Assembly (NCBI GenBank): GCA_020025075.1
Contig: JAHHSR010000008.1
Location: 1-45,920, forward strand
Reading direction: 5' to 3'
Source of the DNA: Pectinatus sp.
Lineage (GTDB): Bacteria > Bacillota > Negativicutes > Selenomonadales > Selenomonadaceae
Length of the DNA: 45,920 nucleotides
The notes beneath the pieces are model-generated. The model did no database searches. It worked only from the letters and a program-made list of their open reading frames with translations, and had not been told where the DNA came from. Below, piece by piece: positions 7,654 to 16,856 of the stretch; the stretch's first letter is position 1; each line of letters starts with the position of its first letter. A program made the position numbers and the translations under genes.

Positions 7654-8481
7654 TTATCCTAAATGAGGTCTTACTATTTCATGTATTCTTAAAGCATCAG
7701 ATAATATGCCTTCCAGCTTATCAAGATAGACCATATTTGCACTATCCGAAAGTCCTTCAGGCGGGTTGTCATGCACTTCCATAAATAAACCATCAACACC
7801 TGCCCCCACAGCAGCACGCGTTAAATATTCCACATACTCCCTATTGCCCGACGAGCAAGTGCCGCCGCCACCTGGCAACTGTACGCTATGCGTTGCATCA
7901 AAAATTACGGGCTGGCCAAAAGAGCGCATGATAGGAAAAGTGCGCATATCGACGACAAGATTATTGTAACCAAAGCTTGCGCCACGTTCCGTAAGCATGA
8001 CCTTATCATTGCCAGCACTTTTTACCTTATCAACAACATTTTTCATATCCTTAGGAGCCATGAATTGCCCTTTTTTGACATTTACAACCTTGCCGGTCTT
8101 TGCCGCTGCATAAATAAGGTCCGTCTGGCGGCACAAAAAGGCGGGAATTTGAATGATGTCTAGCACTTCAGCAGCCGGCTTTACCTGTTCTTCCGTGTGG
8201 ACATCACTTAAAATGGGAACATTGAGCTCTTCTTTTATTTTCTTTAATATTTCTAGCCCTTCTTTTAATCCCGGCCCACGGAAGCCTTTATAAGAAGAAC
8301 GATTAGCTTTATCAAAAGAAGCTTTAAAGACATAGGACATGCCAAGTCGCTGCGCAATTTCTTTGACGCGCTTACCAATCATCAAGCTTCTTTCATATCC
8401 TTCCAAAACGCATGGTCCAGCGATTAAGAGCAGCGGATTTCCCGGTCCTACTTCAAAATTTCCGACTTTAACATTATTCAT
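7654..8481 (-). CDS. kdsA: KdsA, Kdo-8-phosphate synthase
   Basis: This 275-residue aldolase-type enzyme condenses phosphoenolpyruvate with arabinose-5-phosphate. Typical blocks are LLIAGPCVLEGYE, KASFDKANRSSYKGFRGPG, and DATHSVQLPGGGGTCSSGNR. Cys24 in the AGPC motif is the metal-ligand position seen in the metal-dependent class (Aquifex type), where E. coli has Asn, so this is predicted to be a metalloenzyme. I chose ATG 8479-8481 (MNNVKVGNF), behind AAAGGGG, over a start ten residues upstream. It overlaps the end of kdsB by 8 bases. Confidence 0.95.
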   Translation of the reverse strand: MNNVKVGNFEVGPGNPLLLIAGPCVLEGYERSLMIGKRVKEIAQRLGMSYVFKASFDKANRSSYKGFRGPGLKEGLEILKKIKEELNVPILSDVHTEEQVKPAAEVLDIIQIPAFLCRQTDLIYAAAKTGKVVNVKKGQFMAPKDMKNVVDKVKSAGNDKVMLTERGASFGYNNLVVDMRTFPIMRSFGQPVIFDATHSVQLPGGGGTCSSGNREYVEYLTRAAVGAGVDGLFMEVHDNPPEGLSDSANMVYLDKLEGILSDALRIHEIVRPHLG

Positions 8482-9223
8482 CTTTAAACCCCTTTTTCCC
8501 TTGCTTGGCAAAATATTTTCTGACGCGCTCTAAATCTTCAGGCGTATCAACGCCGATGAACTGCTTGTCAGTATCTATCACTTTAATTTTATAACCATTT
8601 TCCAAAGCGCGCAATTGTTCCAGCGACTCTGCCTGCTCTAAAGGCGTCGCCGGAAGCTTTGTATAGCTGAGCAAAAAATCGCGCCGATAGGCATAGATAC
8701 CAATATGCTTGTAGACCTTGGCACAATTTTCATTGCGCGGATAAGGCAAAAGAGAACGCGAAAAATAAAGGGCATAGCCATCTTTATCCGTCACTACCTT
8801 GACATTTCCCGGCTCCAACGCCTCTTTTCTTCCCATCGGTGCCTTGACAGTAGCCATTTGCAGATTGGGGTCACTTTCAAACTGACGCGCTAACTCATCA
8901 ATGAGTGCCGGCTCGATAAGCGGCTCATCGCCTTGTATATTGATAATTACATCTGCATCGGGATAAAGCCCTGCCACCTCAGCAATTCTATCTGAACCTG
9001 TATTATGCTCTTTTTTGGTCATGACGGCTCTGCCGCCCGCTTTTTCTACTGCCTCTTTGACGCGCTCGTCATCGACAGCGACAATTACTAAAGCGGGCAA
9101 TTTAGCCTTTATAGCCCGTTCGTAGACACGCGCTATAAGCGGCTTGCCGCAAATATCAGCCAGCGGCTTGCCAGGTAAGCGCGTCGAAGCAAAGCGAGCT
9201 GGTATAATGCATATCGTCTTCAT
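8474..9223 (-). CDS. kdsB: KdsB, CMP-Kdo synthetase
   Basis: This 249-residue cytidylyltransferase activates Kdo with CTP, the committed step for Kdo transfer. The nucleotide-binding opening IIPARFASTRLPGKPLADI (6-24) and the metal-site region VIINIQGDEPLI are diagnostic, and ALYFSRSLLPYPR and KHIGIYAYRRDFL are conserved substrate blocks. Length equals E. coli KdsB (248). The ATG overlaps the stop of the waaA-lpxK fusion in an ATGA junction. Confidence 0.96.
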   Translation of the reverse strand: MKTICIIPARFASTRLPGKPLADICGKPLIARVYERAIKAKLPALVIVAVDDERVKEAVEKAGGRAVMTKKEHNTGSDRIAEVAGLYPDADVIINIQGDEPLIEPALIDELARQFESDPNLQMATVKAPMGRKEALEPGNVKVVTDKDGYALYFSRSLLPYPRNENCAKVYKHIGIYAYRRDFLLSYTKLPATPLEQAESLEQLRALENGYKIKVIDTDKQFIGVDTPEDLERVRKYFAKQGKKGFKDE

Positions 9224-11727
9224 TTATTTAGCCTTCCTTCGCATTTATTTGAATAAGACTTCAGATTCTTTTCCAGGTATTTCTTAAACCCTTCTGCGCC
9301 TTCTTGGAATTTTATCTCAATTGTAATGATATAAATTGGCAAGCGACATTTATTTTTGACGATTTGCTGAGGAAATTTCACCGCATCTTTATCCGTAATC
9401 ACGAGCGCTTCTGCCCCAAGTGATTTTGCCTGCTCCATTACATCTTCTATTTCTTCTGCTGTATAGTCGTGATGGTCCGGGAAGCGGATACTCTTTACTA
9501 TCTTGGTACCAATGCTCTGCAGCGTCTGCTCCAGCGAAGCAGGATTACCAATAGCCGATACTGCCACGATGCGATAGCCCGCCATCTTCGTAATGTCGAG
9601 CATTTCACTGTCCATATTGCGCGACCAGGCGCTAATTTCAACGAAGCCGCGCGGCTTATGAATGCTCTCGACAACGAGGGCATGGTCATTGTTCTTTTTT
9701 AGTACCTCACGGATATAAGCGCACGATTGCGGTGCCGCCTGGTCGACTTTCGTCAAAAGGCAAACATCAGCCCTATCTAAATGCCCCAGCGCTTCACGCA
9801 GTGTACCGCGCGGCAATACATATCCATTGCCAAAAATATTGATTGAATCGACCAATAAAATATCCATATCGCGATGCAATTGCCAATGCTGATAACCGTC
9901 GTCCAAAATAGCTACTTCAATGCCAAAATGCTCGACAGCATATTTACCCGTAAGAGAGCGGTCTGTACCAATTAAAACGGGAACATCAGGTAGACTCTTA
10001 GCTAAAAGGTACGCTTCATCGCCCGCATCGGCTGCATTCATCAAAAGCTTTTTCCCATCAGAAACGACACCAACGCTGCCACGCCATTTAGCACGATAAC
10101 CGCGATTTAAAATGGCGACCTTATAGCCCATTTTTCTTATTTCCCTTGCCAGCTTTTGCGAGGTCGGCGTCTTTCCCGTCCCGCCTACTGTAATATTGCC
10201 AATGCTTATCACATAACAAGCAATGCTTTTTTGCTTTAAGAAATGGCATTTATAAAGCCAAAGCTTAAAATTCACCAAACTTTTATAAATAAAGGAAAAA
10301 ACTTGCAAAGCATTAATTATCAAATGTGCCCAAAAGCCTTTTGACTGATTGCTATGCACAAGCTGAAACAAATATGTCTGAATGTTTTCGACGGCTTCCG
10401 ACGATGGTACGGACACCATTTTTTTACGTTCATCGAGCTGTGTCAAAAGCTCCTTTAAAATGACGGCAGAACGGCGCGAAGCACCCTGATTTTCACGAAT
10501 GATAGAAAGGCTTTCCCGTTCCATCATTTCGCGGCGGTTGGGACTTGAAAAAAGCTCGCAAATAGCCTTCCCCAGCTCTTTTTCATTGCCAACGGTAAGG
10601 CAAGCCGAACGATTTTTAAAAAGCAGATAAGTATCCTTGAAATTAAACATATGCCTGCCGACAATAATTGCCTTGCCATGTGCAGCAGGCTCTAAAATAT
10701 TATGCCCGCCATGCGGTATCAAACTGCCGCCAACATAGATGACATCACCAATACCGTATAGCTTGCCAAGTTCGCCAATCGTATCAAGAATGATAATATC
10801 CTCTTTGACTTCCTCTTTGCCATCTTTTATATCCGTGCGAAAAATCGTTGTAAAGCCACTTTTTTCACACAGATGGCGCACCTCTTCCTTGCGGATTATC
10901 TTGCGCGGCGCCAAAATCATTTTAAGGGATGGAAAAGCCCTTTTCGCCATAGCAAATGCTCTTAGAACAAGCTCCTCTTCACCTTTGTGCGTGCTGCCGA
11001 CAATGAAAATTTTCTCAGCATGCAAAAGGCCGAGTTGGCTTTTTAAAAGCTCCCTTTCCTCTTGCGATGAATTTGTATAAGTCTGATCAAATTTCGTATT
11101 TCCCGTCACGGTAACAAGATTAGGGTCTGCACCGAGCTTTATTATATACGAAGCATCAATAGATGACTGCATGGCAAATTTATTGACCGTGCCAATCATA
11201 TCGCGCAAAAGGCTGAACATATAATGGTACCGCTTAACACTTTTGTCGCTGATACGGCCATTGACCATCATTACGGCCACATTATAGCGGCGCGCTGCTT
11301 TTAAAAGGTTTGGCCAAAGTTCCGTTTCAACCGGCAAAAAAATGCGTGGCCTAATTTTCATCACGGTATGTGCTGCCAAAAAAGGCAAATCCAAAGGAAA
11401 ATAAATGATGCTATCGGCCTCTTTAACGATGCGATGCGCCATTGTATATCCCGAGCAAGTCACCACAGAGATTAAAATTGGCGTTTGAGGAAATTCCTTT
11501 CTAATCTCACGCACCAAAGGGCTTGTCGCCACGATTTCACCGACAGAAGCTGCATGAACCCAAATGCAATCCTTGCCCGCTACCTTGTCAAGGGCATGTT
11601 TAGGCAAAAAGCCAAAACTCTGCTTGAGACGTTCGCCAAAGCCATCTTCCTTAATGAGCCTCGCTATGAAATACGGCATCAGAATAATTATCAGCAGTAC
11701 TACGGCAAAATCGTACAAAATCTGCAT
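9220..11727 (-). CDS. WaaA (Kdo transferase) fused to LpxK (lipid A 4'-kinase)
   Basis: One uninterrupted 835-residue frame holds two lipid A enzymes. Residues 1 to about 430 are WaaA/KdtA, a CMP-Kdo glycosyltransferase: N-terminal membrane anchor, VHAASVGEIVATSPLVREIR with the catalytic Glu, FLPVETELWPNLL, and GGSLIPHGGHNILEPAAHG near the C-terminal domain. After a linker of about 40-60 residues, residues about 490-835 are LpxK, which phosphorylates the 4'-position of the disaccharide: Walker A VGGTGKTP near 511-518, NRGYRAKWRG, and ILDDGYQHWQLHRDMDILL. Each half has near full family length, so both are probably active. The order matches consecutive steps: LpxK product is the WaaA substrate. 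It follows msbA by 2 bases. Confidence 0.95.
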   Translation of the reverse strand: MQILYDFAVVLLIIILMPYFIARLIKEDGFGERLKQSFGFLPKHALDKVAGKDCIWVHAASVGEIVATSPLVREIRKEFPQTPILISVVTCSGYTMAHRIVKEADSIIYFPLDLPFLAAHTVMKIRPRIFLPVETELWPNLLKAARRYNVAVMMVNGRISDKSVKRYHYMFSLLRDMIGTVNKFAMQSSIDASYIIKLGADPNLVTVTGNTKFDQTYTNSSQEERELLKSQLGLLHAEKIFIVGSTHKGEEELVLRAFAMAKRAFPSLKMILAPRKIIRKEEVRHLCEKSGFTTIFRTDIKDGKEEVKEDIIILDTIGELGKLYGIGDVIYVGGSLIPHGGHNILEPAAHGKAIIVGRHMFNFKDTYLLFKNRSACLTVGNEKELGKAICELFSSPNRREMMERESLSIIRENQGASRRSAVILKELLTQLDERKKMVSVPSSEAVENIQTYLFQLVHSNQSKGFWAHLIINALQVFSFIYKSLVNFKLWLYKCHFLKQKSIACYVISIGNITVGGTGKTPTSQKLAREIRKMGYKVAILNRGYRAKWRGSVGVVSDGKKLLMNAADAGDEAYLLAKSLPDVPVLIGTDRSLTGKYAVEHFGIEVAILDDGYQHWQLHRDMDILLVDSINIFGNGYVLPRGTLREALGHLDRADVCLLTKVDQAAPQSCAYIREVLKKNNDHALVVESIHKPRGFVEISAWSRNMDSEMLDITKMAGYRIVAVSAIGNPASLEQTLQSIGTKIVKSIRFPDHHDYTAEEIEDVMEQAKSLGAEALVITDKDAVKFPQQIVKNKCRLPIYIITIEIKFQEGAEGFKKYLEKNLKSYSNKCEGRLNK

Positions 11728-11729
11728 AA

Positions 11730-13469
11730 TTACACCTGCCTAATTTTTTTATCGTTGAATTGTATATTATAAAGGCGACTGTAGACACCATTTTGTGCAA
11801 GCAATTCTTCATGTGTACCTGTTTCTACCATATGCCCGTGGTCCATGACAATAATCTTATCGGCCTGCAATATTGTCGAGAGGCGATGGGCAATGACAAA
11901 TGAAGTACGCCCAACCATGAGTTTATCAATGGCATCTTGAACCAACTCTTCACTTTCCGTATCAAGTGCGGAGGTTGCCTCATCCAAGATGAGAATCTGC
12001 GGATTTTTTAAAATAGCGCGGGCGATGGCAATTCTTTGACGCTGCCCACCTGATAAAGTCACGCCGCGTTCGCCAATTTTCGTCTCATAGCCATCTTTTA
12101 GCTGCACGATGAAATCATGCGCATTGGCTGCATGTGCCGCTTCAAGAATCTCTTCATCAGTGGCATCAAGGCGACCATAGCGAATATTATTTTTTATCGT
12201 GTCATGAAAAAGTATGGTCTCTTGTGGCACAATGCCAATCTGTTCACGCAAAGAATTCATGGTCACCTTGCGGACATCAATGCCATCAACCAATATCTCG
12301 CCTTTTGTCACTTCATAAAAGCGCGGAATCAAATTGATAATAGTTGTCTTGCCCGCACCGCTTGGCCCGACAATGGCCACTACTTGGCCAGGCTTGGCTT
12401 TTAAGGAGAGATTTTCAAGAACATTTCTTCCCTTTTCATACGCAAAAGAGACATTTTTAAATTCGACGGCACCTTTTACCGCTGGGAGCTCTATTGCATC
12501 GGGCGCATTTTTTATCGTCTCATCCATATCGATAATGGAAAAGACGCGGTCTGCCGCAGCCATAGCGCGCTGCACGGTACCAAAAACGCGGCTGATGCGC
12601 TTTACTGGATTAGAAAGGTTGACTGCATATGTCAAAAACGCCACTAAAGCACCAGCGGTGAGATTATTATGAATAACCTGATAGCCGCCGAACCACAAAA
12701 TCAAAGTGACGATAATTGCTGACAAAAATTCCACCGTCGGCGTGAGCATCGACATGAGCTGAACATTTTTCATATTAGCACGGAAATTTAAATAATTTTG
12801 TTTTCTAAAGCGCTCTATTTCATAATCCTCACGCACAAATGACTTGATGACGCGCGCAGCAGAGATGGTCTCTTGCAAAAGAGAGGTAATGTCTGCCGTG
12901 CGTTCTTGAATAACTGAACCATTGGCCTTGAGCTTTGCCCCAAAAACCTTCATTGCCTTGCCTATAAGCGGTACAACGACAATTGTCAAAATAGTCAGCT
13001 TCCAGTCAAGATAAAGCATCATGCCAATAGAGCCCAAGAAAATCGATGCCTCGGTTACCATGTCGATGAGACTATCGACTAAGGCCACCTGCAAAGCAGC
13101 GACATCATTTGTGATGTAGCTCATAATCGTTCCCGTCTGCTGCCGTTCATAATAAGAAAGCTGAAACTGCTGAAACTTTCGGTACAAAACTTCCCTAATG
13201 TCGATAATGACGTGCTGCGCCACATACGACACGAGATACGTTTGACCATAGTAAAATATTCCCCTAAAGAAAAAGACGACAATGATGCCGGCACTAAGCC
13301 AGTTTAGCGTCACCATATCCTTGCTGGCAAGAACATCATCAATTAAATCCTTGATAATCCACGGTACATAAAGATTTGCTGCCGCCGCAAACAAAATGCA
13401 GACCACTGCAAAGCCAAGGCGCGGGATATATGGTTTTATGAACAATAAAAGTCTTTTATAATTTTCCAT
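11730..13469 (-). CDS. msbA: MsbA-type lipid A flippase ABC transporter
   Basis: This 579-residue half-transporter has six membrane helices in residues about 15-310 and a C-terminal ATPase domain. The ATPase shows Walker A GPSGAGKTT near 365-373, LSGGQRQRIAIARA near 472, Walker B ILILDEATSALD near 490 and switch His in AHRLST. MsbA flips lipid A-core across the inner membrane using ATP. Many multidrug exporters look alike, so the name rests on its place between lpxB and waaA-lpxK and on its length (582 in E. coli). It starts inside the end of lpxB (14-base overlap). Confidence 0.9.
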   Translation of the reverse strand: MENYKRLLLFIKPYIPRLGFAVVCILFAAAANLYVPWIIKDLIDDVLASKDMVTLNWLSAGIIVVFFFRGIFYYGQTYLVSYVAQHVIIDIREVLYRKFQQFQLSYYERQQTGTIMSYITNDVAALQVALVDSLIDMVTEASIFLGSIGMMLYLDWKLTILTIVVVPLIGKAMKVFGAKLKANGSVIQERTADITSLLQETISAARVIKSFVREDYEIERFRKQNYLNFRANMKNVQLMSMLTPTVEFLSAIIVTLILWFGGYQVIHNNLTAGALVAFLTYAVNLSNPVKRISRVFGTVQRAMAAADRVFSIIDMDETIKNAPDAIELPAVKGAVEFKNVSFAYEKGRNVLENLSLKAKPGQVVAIVGPSGAGKTTIINLIPRFYEVTKGEILVDGIDVRKVTMNSLREQIGIVPQETILFHDTIKNNIRYGRLDATDEEILEAAHAANAHDFIVQLKDGYETKIGERGVTLSGGQRQRIAIARAILKNPQILILDEATSALDTESEELVQDAIDKLMVGRTSFVIAHRLSTILQADKIIVMDHGHMVETGTHEELLAQNGVYSRLYNIQFNDKKIRQV

Positions 13470-14610
13470 TACTTTCCTTTCTACCGCCGCAAAGCATTGC
13501 TAGCAGCAAATCTGCCGTACGGTCAGCAACGCCAGGCCTGCCTAGCTGTTGCCGTATTTCCTGTAAGTCTTTGGGGAGGCTTTTTTGATATTCCCTGCTA
13601 AAGAGCATCTCAAGCTTGTCCTTTATCAAAGCAGGCCTTACCTCGCCTTGCAAAAGTTCCGGCAAAACCCTGCGCCCTGCTAAGATATTAGGTAAGCTAA
13701 AATTATCAATATGCACGAATAAACGCGCTAAAAAATAAGTAAATGCAGACATCCTGTATAAAACAACGCTCGGCAAGCCAAGAAGGGCCGCCTCTAAAAC
13801 GACGGTGCCTGATGTAGCAATAGAAGCATCACAAGCTTGCATGAGTGCATAGGAGTCTTCTTCATACAATTTGACCATGACTTTTTGTTCGTCAATCTTT
13901 GCCTTTATTGCTTTTTTATCAGCTCCTGGCGCGAGGAGAAGATGAAAAGCATAATTAGAAGAAGGTAAAGTTTTTACTGTCTCGAGCATTGCCGGCAAAA
14001 GAAAGCTTATTTCCTGCTTGCGGCTGCCAGGCAAAAGCAATATATTTCTCTTATTATCTTCCATGCTGAACATATTCCTTGCCGCTTTTTTAGAAAGCGT
14101 AGGACGGGCCACATCAACAAGCGGATTACCGACAAAATGAATATTAGCACCTGCTGCCTCATAAACCGGCAGCTCAAAAGGAAAAATAGAAGCAATACAG
14201 TCAGCCATTTGAGCGACGTTTTTTGCCCTTCCTTTGCGCCATGCCCATGCCGAAGGCGGAATATACGAAAAGACTTTGATGCCAAGCGCTTTTGCCGCAG
14301 GAGCCAAGCGCCAATTAAAATCAGGATAATCTATAAGGACAAGCGCATCGGGAAGCTCTTTTTTCATTAAGTCTATAAGGCTTTTTTTTAAAGAAATCAT
14401 TTTCTTGAGGTTCACTAAAACCTCGTAAAAGCCCATTACGCTATAATCAGACATATCAGCGTCAAGGCGCATGCCTGCTTTTGCCATCTTGCTGCCTCCA
14501 AAGCCAAAGCATAAAGCATCTGGCCTGCGGCGCAAAACGGCCTTTACGAGTTCAGCACCGTGCATATCCCCTGACGCTTCTCCCGCCGAAAACATTATTT
14601 TATATGACAT
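13456..14610 (-). CDS. lpxB: LpxB, lipid A disaccharide synthase
   Basis: This 384-residue GT19 glycosyltransferase joins UDP-2,3-diacylglucosamine with lipid X. Family blocks are IMFSAGEASGDMHGAELV at the start, FSYIPPSAWAWRKGRAK, LLLPGSRKQEI and the C-terminal SLPNILAGRRVLPELLQGE. I chose ATG 14608-14610, preceded by GGTTGAGA, over a TTG four codons upstream. It follows lpxI, which makes one of its substrates. The length matches E. coli LpxB (382). Confidence 0.95.
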   Translation of the reverse strand: MSYKIMFSAGEASGDMHGAELVKAVLRRRPDALCFGFGGSKMAKAGMRLDADMSDYSVMGFYEVLVNLKKMISLKKSLIDLMKKELPDALVLIDYPDFNWRLAPAAKALGIKVFSYIPPSAWAWRKGRAKNVAQMADCIASIFPFELPVYEAAGANIHFVGNPLVDVARPTLSKKAARNMFSMEDNKRNILLLPGSRKQEISFLLPAMLETVKTLPSSNYAFHLLLAPGADKKAIKAKIDEQKVMVKLYEEDSYALMQACDASIATSGTVVLEAALLGLPSVVLYRMSAFTYFLARLFVHIDNFSLPNILAGRRVLPELLQGEVRPALIKDKLEMLFSREYQKSLPKDLQEIRQQLGRPGVADRTADLLLAMLCGGRKESNGKL

Positions 14611-14639
14611 ATTCTCAACCAATCATTAACTATTAGCAG

Positions 14640-14673
14640 AAAAAGACGCGAGGATAAAAAATCCGCCGCGCCT
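14640..14673 (-). terminator. Possible attenuator/weak terminator between lpxI and lpxB
   Basis: On the minus strand GGCGCGGCGGAT pairs imperfectly with ATCCTCGCGTC across a T-rich loop (CGCG and GGAT arms exact, a bulge between) and is followed by six T (14640-14645 on plus are A). No promoter is visible in the 25 bases left before lpxB, so it may only reduce read-through within the operon. Confidence 0.4.
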
Positions 14674-14679
14674 CATGCT

Positions 14680-15486
14680 CTATACTGCAACTATTGCTAT
14701 GCCCTTTTCATCTGCCTTTGCCAATACTTTTTCCCTATCGGCAATAAAGGTCTTACCCGCTTCAATCGCCAAGACCTTCGCATTTACTTCTTCCATCGCT
14801 TCTAAGGTATCCATACCAACAGTAGGCAAATCAAAGCGGTTATCCTGCTTCGGCTTAGCCGTTTTGACAACTACTGCACCGCCACAGGCAAGCTTGCCGC
14901 CACGCTTAATGCAAGCATCTGTACCTTCAATCGCCTCTAAGGCCATAACAGCCTTTTGCTTTACTACTACGGTTTGCCCAACATCAATGCCGCCTAGTGC
15001 CTTAGCCACGGTAAAGCCAAATTCAATATCGGCAAAATCCTGCTTTGTCGGCGTTGCTTTCGTCAAGGTGCCCTGCTTTGGCAAAAGTGACTCCAGCAAT
15101 TTTCTTTGGTCTAATGTAGTAATCTTTTCCTTCGCCAGTTCTGCGACAAAGCCCAGCATTATCGTGTCATCTTTTTGGTTGGGAAGAGAAGATAAAAACT
15201 GCATCATGCGCATATCCGGTGCCTCATGCTTGCCGCTGAACAAAAGCTCTTTTGTCACCTTGCCCAGCATCGTCACCTGCGTCACCTGTTCTTCATGCAG
15301 ATAAGCGATAATTTCTCCCAAGCGGGCTATATTTATTGCCTTAAAGGATGTGCAAACATCTTTTAAGCGCGCATCTGCCTCATCGAGCAAGGCCACGCAG
15401 CAGATTTCTTTGCCGGCCGCGCGAGCAGCGCTAGCAAATTCAACGGGCAGGCTGCCTACGCCAGCTAAAAGCCCTATTTTTTCCAT
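14680..15486 (-). CDS. lpxI: LpxI, UDP-2,3-diacylglucosamine pyrophosphatase
   Basis: This 268-residue protein matches the LpxI (DUF1009) family, which hydrolyses UDP-2,3-diacylglucosamine to lipid X plus UMP, replacing LpxH. The N-terminal domain begins LLAGVGSLPVEFASAARAAG. The C-terminal domain has VVKQKAVMALEAIEGTDACI and FDLPTVGMDTLEAMEEV, both typical. It lies between lpxA and lpxB, exactly where the step belongs. Presence of LpxI rather than LpxH is usual outside beta/gamma-proteobacteria. Confidence 0.93.
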   Translation of the reverse strand: MEKIGLLAGVGSLPVEFASAARAAGKEICCVALLDEADARLKDVCTSFKAINIARLGEIIAYLHEEQVTQVTMLGKVTKELLFSGKHEAPDMRMMQFLSSLPNQKDDTIMLGFVAELAKEKITTLDQRKLLESLLPKQGTLTKATPTKQDFADIEFGFTVAKALGGIDVGQTVVVKQKAVMALEAIEGTDACIKRGGKLACGGAVVVKTAKPKQDNRFDLPTVGMDTLEAMEEVNAKVLAIEAGKTFIADREKVLAKADEKGIAIVAV

Positions 15487-15497
15487 AAAATCACCTT

Positions 15498-16310
15498 TTA
15501 TTCGTTATCCTTGCGCCCGCGGCAAATACCGCGCTCTGCATTGCGCAAAAAGCGCAAAAAGTGCTCTATTTCATCACAGGAATCAACTTCCTGTTCAATC
15601 ACAACTATTGCCTGAGAAAGGCTAAGCCCCGAGCGATAGAGAATCTTATAAGCTTGTTTAATATTGCGGCGCGCCTCAATCGAGATGCCTGCGCGCGCGA
15701 TACCGACATTATTAAGGCCACTGACCTTGGCAGGATGGCCATCGACAATTGTATAGGGAACTACGTCCTGTACCAGCTTAGAGGCCCCGCCAATCATCGC
15801 ATTGCGCCCTATTCTGACAAACTGGTGGACGCCCGTTATGCCACCTATTACCACACGGTCTTCCACGACGACATGGCCGGCAATCATCGCCGAATTGGCC
15901 ATAATGACATTATTGCCGACAAGGCAGTTATGCGCCACGTGAGTGTAAGCCATGAGCAAGCAATCATTGCCGACGCGTGTCTCACTTTCCGGGCCACAGC
16001 CGCGATGTATTGTCGCACATTCGCGAATTGTCGTCCTATCGCCAATGAATACATATGACTTTTCCCCTTTAAACTTGAGATCCTGCGGTTCTGAACCGAT
16101 GACGGCACCCGGATAAATAATGCAGTCCTTGCCTATTCCTGTCCAACCAGTAAGAACAGCATGTGCCATTACCTGCGTACCATCGCCAATTGTCACATGC
16201 TCACCGACTACTGCATAGGGACCTATCTTGACGTCTTTGCCAAGTTTTGCACCGGGACTTATGACGGCTGTCGGATGTATGTATGCGATTACTTTATTTT
16301 CTACCTTCAT
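15498..16310 (-). CDS. lpxA: LpxA, UDP-GlcNAc acyltransferase
   Basis: This 270-residue left-handed beta-helix enzyme carries out the first lipid A step, adding a hydroxyacyl chain from ACP to UDP-GlcNAc. Hexapeptide repeats fill residues about 10-190 (IHPTAVISPGAKLGKDVKIG, GPYAVVGEHVTIGDG). The catalytic His lies in MAYTHVAHNCLVG, and GGITGVHQFVRIG and the C-terminal helical region (IKQAYKILYRSGLSLSQAI) are typical. It starts behind GAGGAATAAATT, 89 bases after fabZ. That gap holds a small GGTGGA/TCCACC hairpin (about 16346-16363) and nothing else I recognise. Confidence 0.96.
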   Translation of the reverse strand: MKVENKVIAYIHPTAVISPGAKLGKDVKIGPYAVVGEHVTIGDGTQVMAHAVLTGWTGIGKDCIIYPGAVIGSEPQDLKFKGEKSYVFIGDRTTIRECATIHRGCGPESETRVGNDCLLMAYTHVAHNCLVGNNVIMANSAMIAGHVVVEDRVVIGGITGVHQFVRIGRNAMIGGASKLVQDVVPYTIVDGHPAKVSGLNNVGIARAGISIEARRNIKQAYKILYRSGLSLSQAIVVIEQEVDSCDEIEHFLRFLRNAERGICRGRKDNE

Positions 16311-16399
16311 AATTTATTCCTCACCGCCATCGCTTCACAATTTGACGGTGGAAAACTACTCCACCCTTCATATAGCTTAAAGTTATCATCATGTGCCCT

Positions 16400-16834
16400 T
16401 TATTTTTCCGCACGACGCAAAGCAAATGTAAAATCACCTTGCGCAACAAGTTTTTCATCGACAAAGGCTTCTGCATGCAGCTTGCCAAAATCGCCACGCA
16501 CTCGCATGAGCTCAGCCTTCATAATAAGTTGGTCACCCGGCACGACAGGAACCTTAAATTTTACATTTTCCATTCCACCAAAGAACGCCAATTTGCCACG
16601 ATTTTCTTCTGGATAAAGCATGGCAAAGCCACCTACTTGCGCCATTGCTTCTAAAATTAAAACACCGGGCATAATCGGATGGCCAGGAAAATGCCCCCGA
16701 AAATGCGCTTCGCCCATCGTCACGTTTTTTACGCCTACAGCACTTTTAAAAGGGTCTACTTCTAAAATTCTATCAATGAGTAAAAAAGGGGGACGATGTG
16801 GCAATACTTTCTGAATTTCATTTATATCAATCAT
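16400..16834 (-). CDS. fabZ: FabZ, 3-hydroxyacyl-ACP dehydratase
   Basis: This 144-residue hot-dog enzyme dehydrates 3-hydroxyacyl-ACP in fatty acid synthesis and competes with LpxA for the same substrate. The active-site block RGHFPGHPIMPGVLILEAMA carries His48 and Glu62, which correspond to the E. coli residues with a constant offset. I chose ATG 16832-16834 (MIDINEIQKVLPHR), with GGAGG about 8 bases upstream, over a longer frame whose extra 35 residues have no family counterpart. It lies 22 bases after lpxC, the common lpxC-fabZ-lpxA order. Confidence 0.96.
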   Translation of the reverse strand: MIDINEIQKVLPHRPPFLLIDRILEVDPFKSAVGVKNVTMGEAHFRGHFPGHPIMPGVLILEAMAQVGGFAMLYPEENRGKLAFFGGMENVKFKVPVVPGDQLIMKAELMRVRGDFGKLHAEAFVDEKLVAQGDFTFALRRAEK

Positions 16835-16856
16835 CTTACAACCTCCGCCTCTTCGG

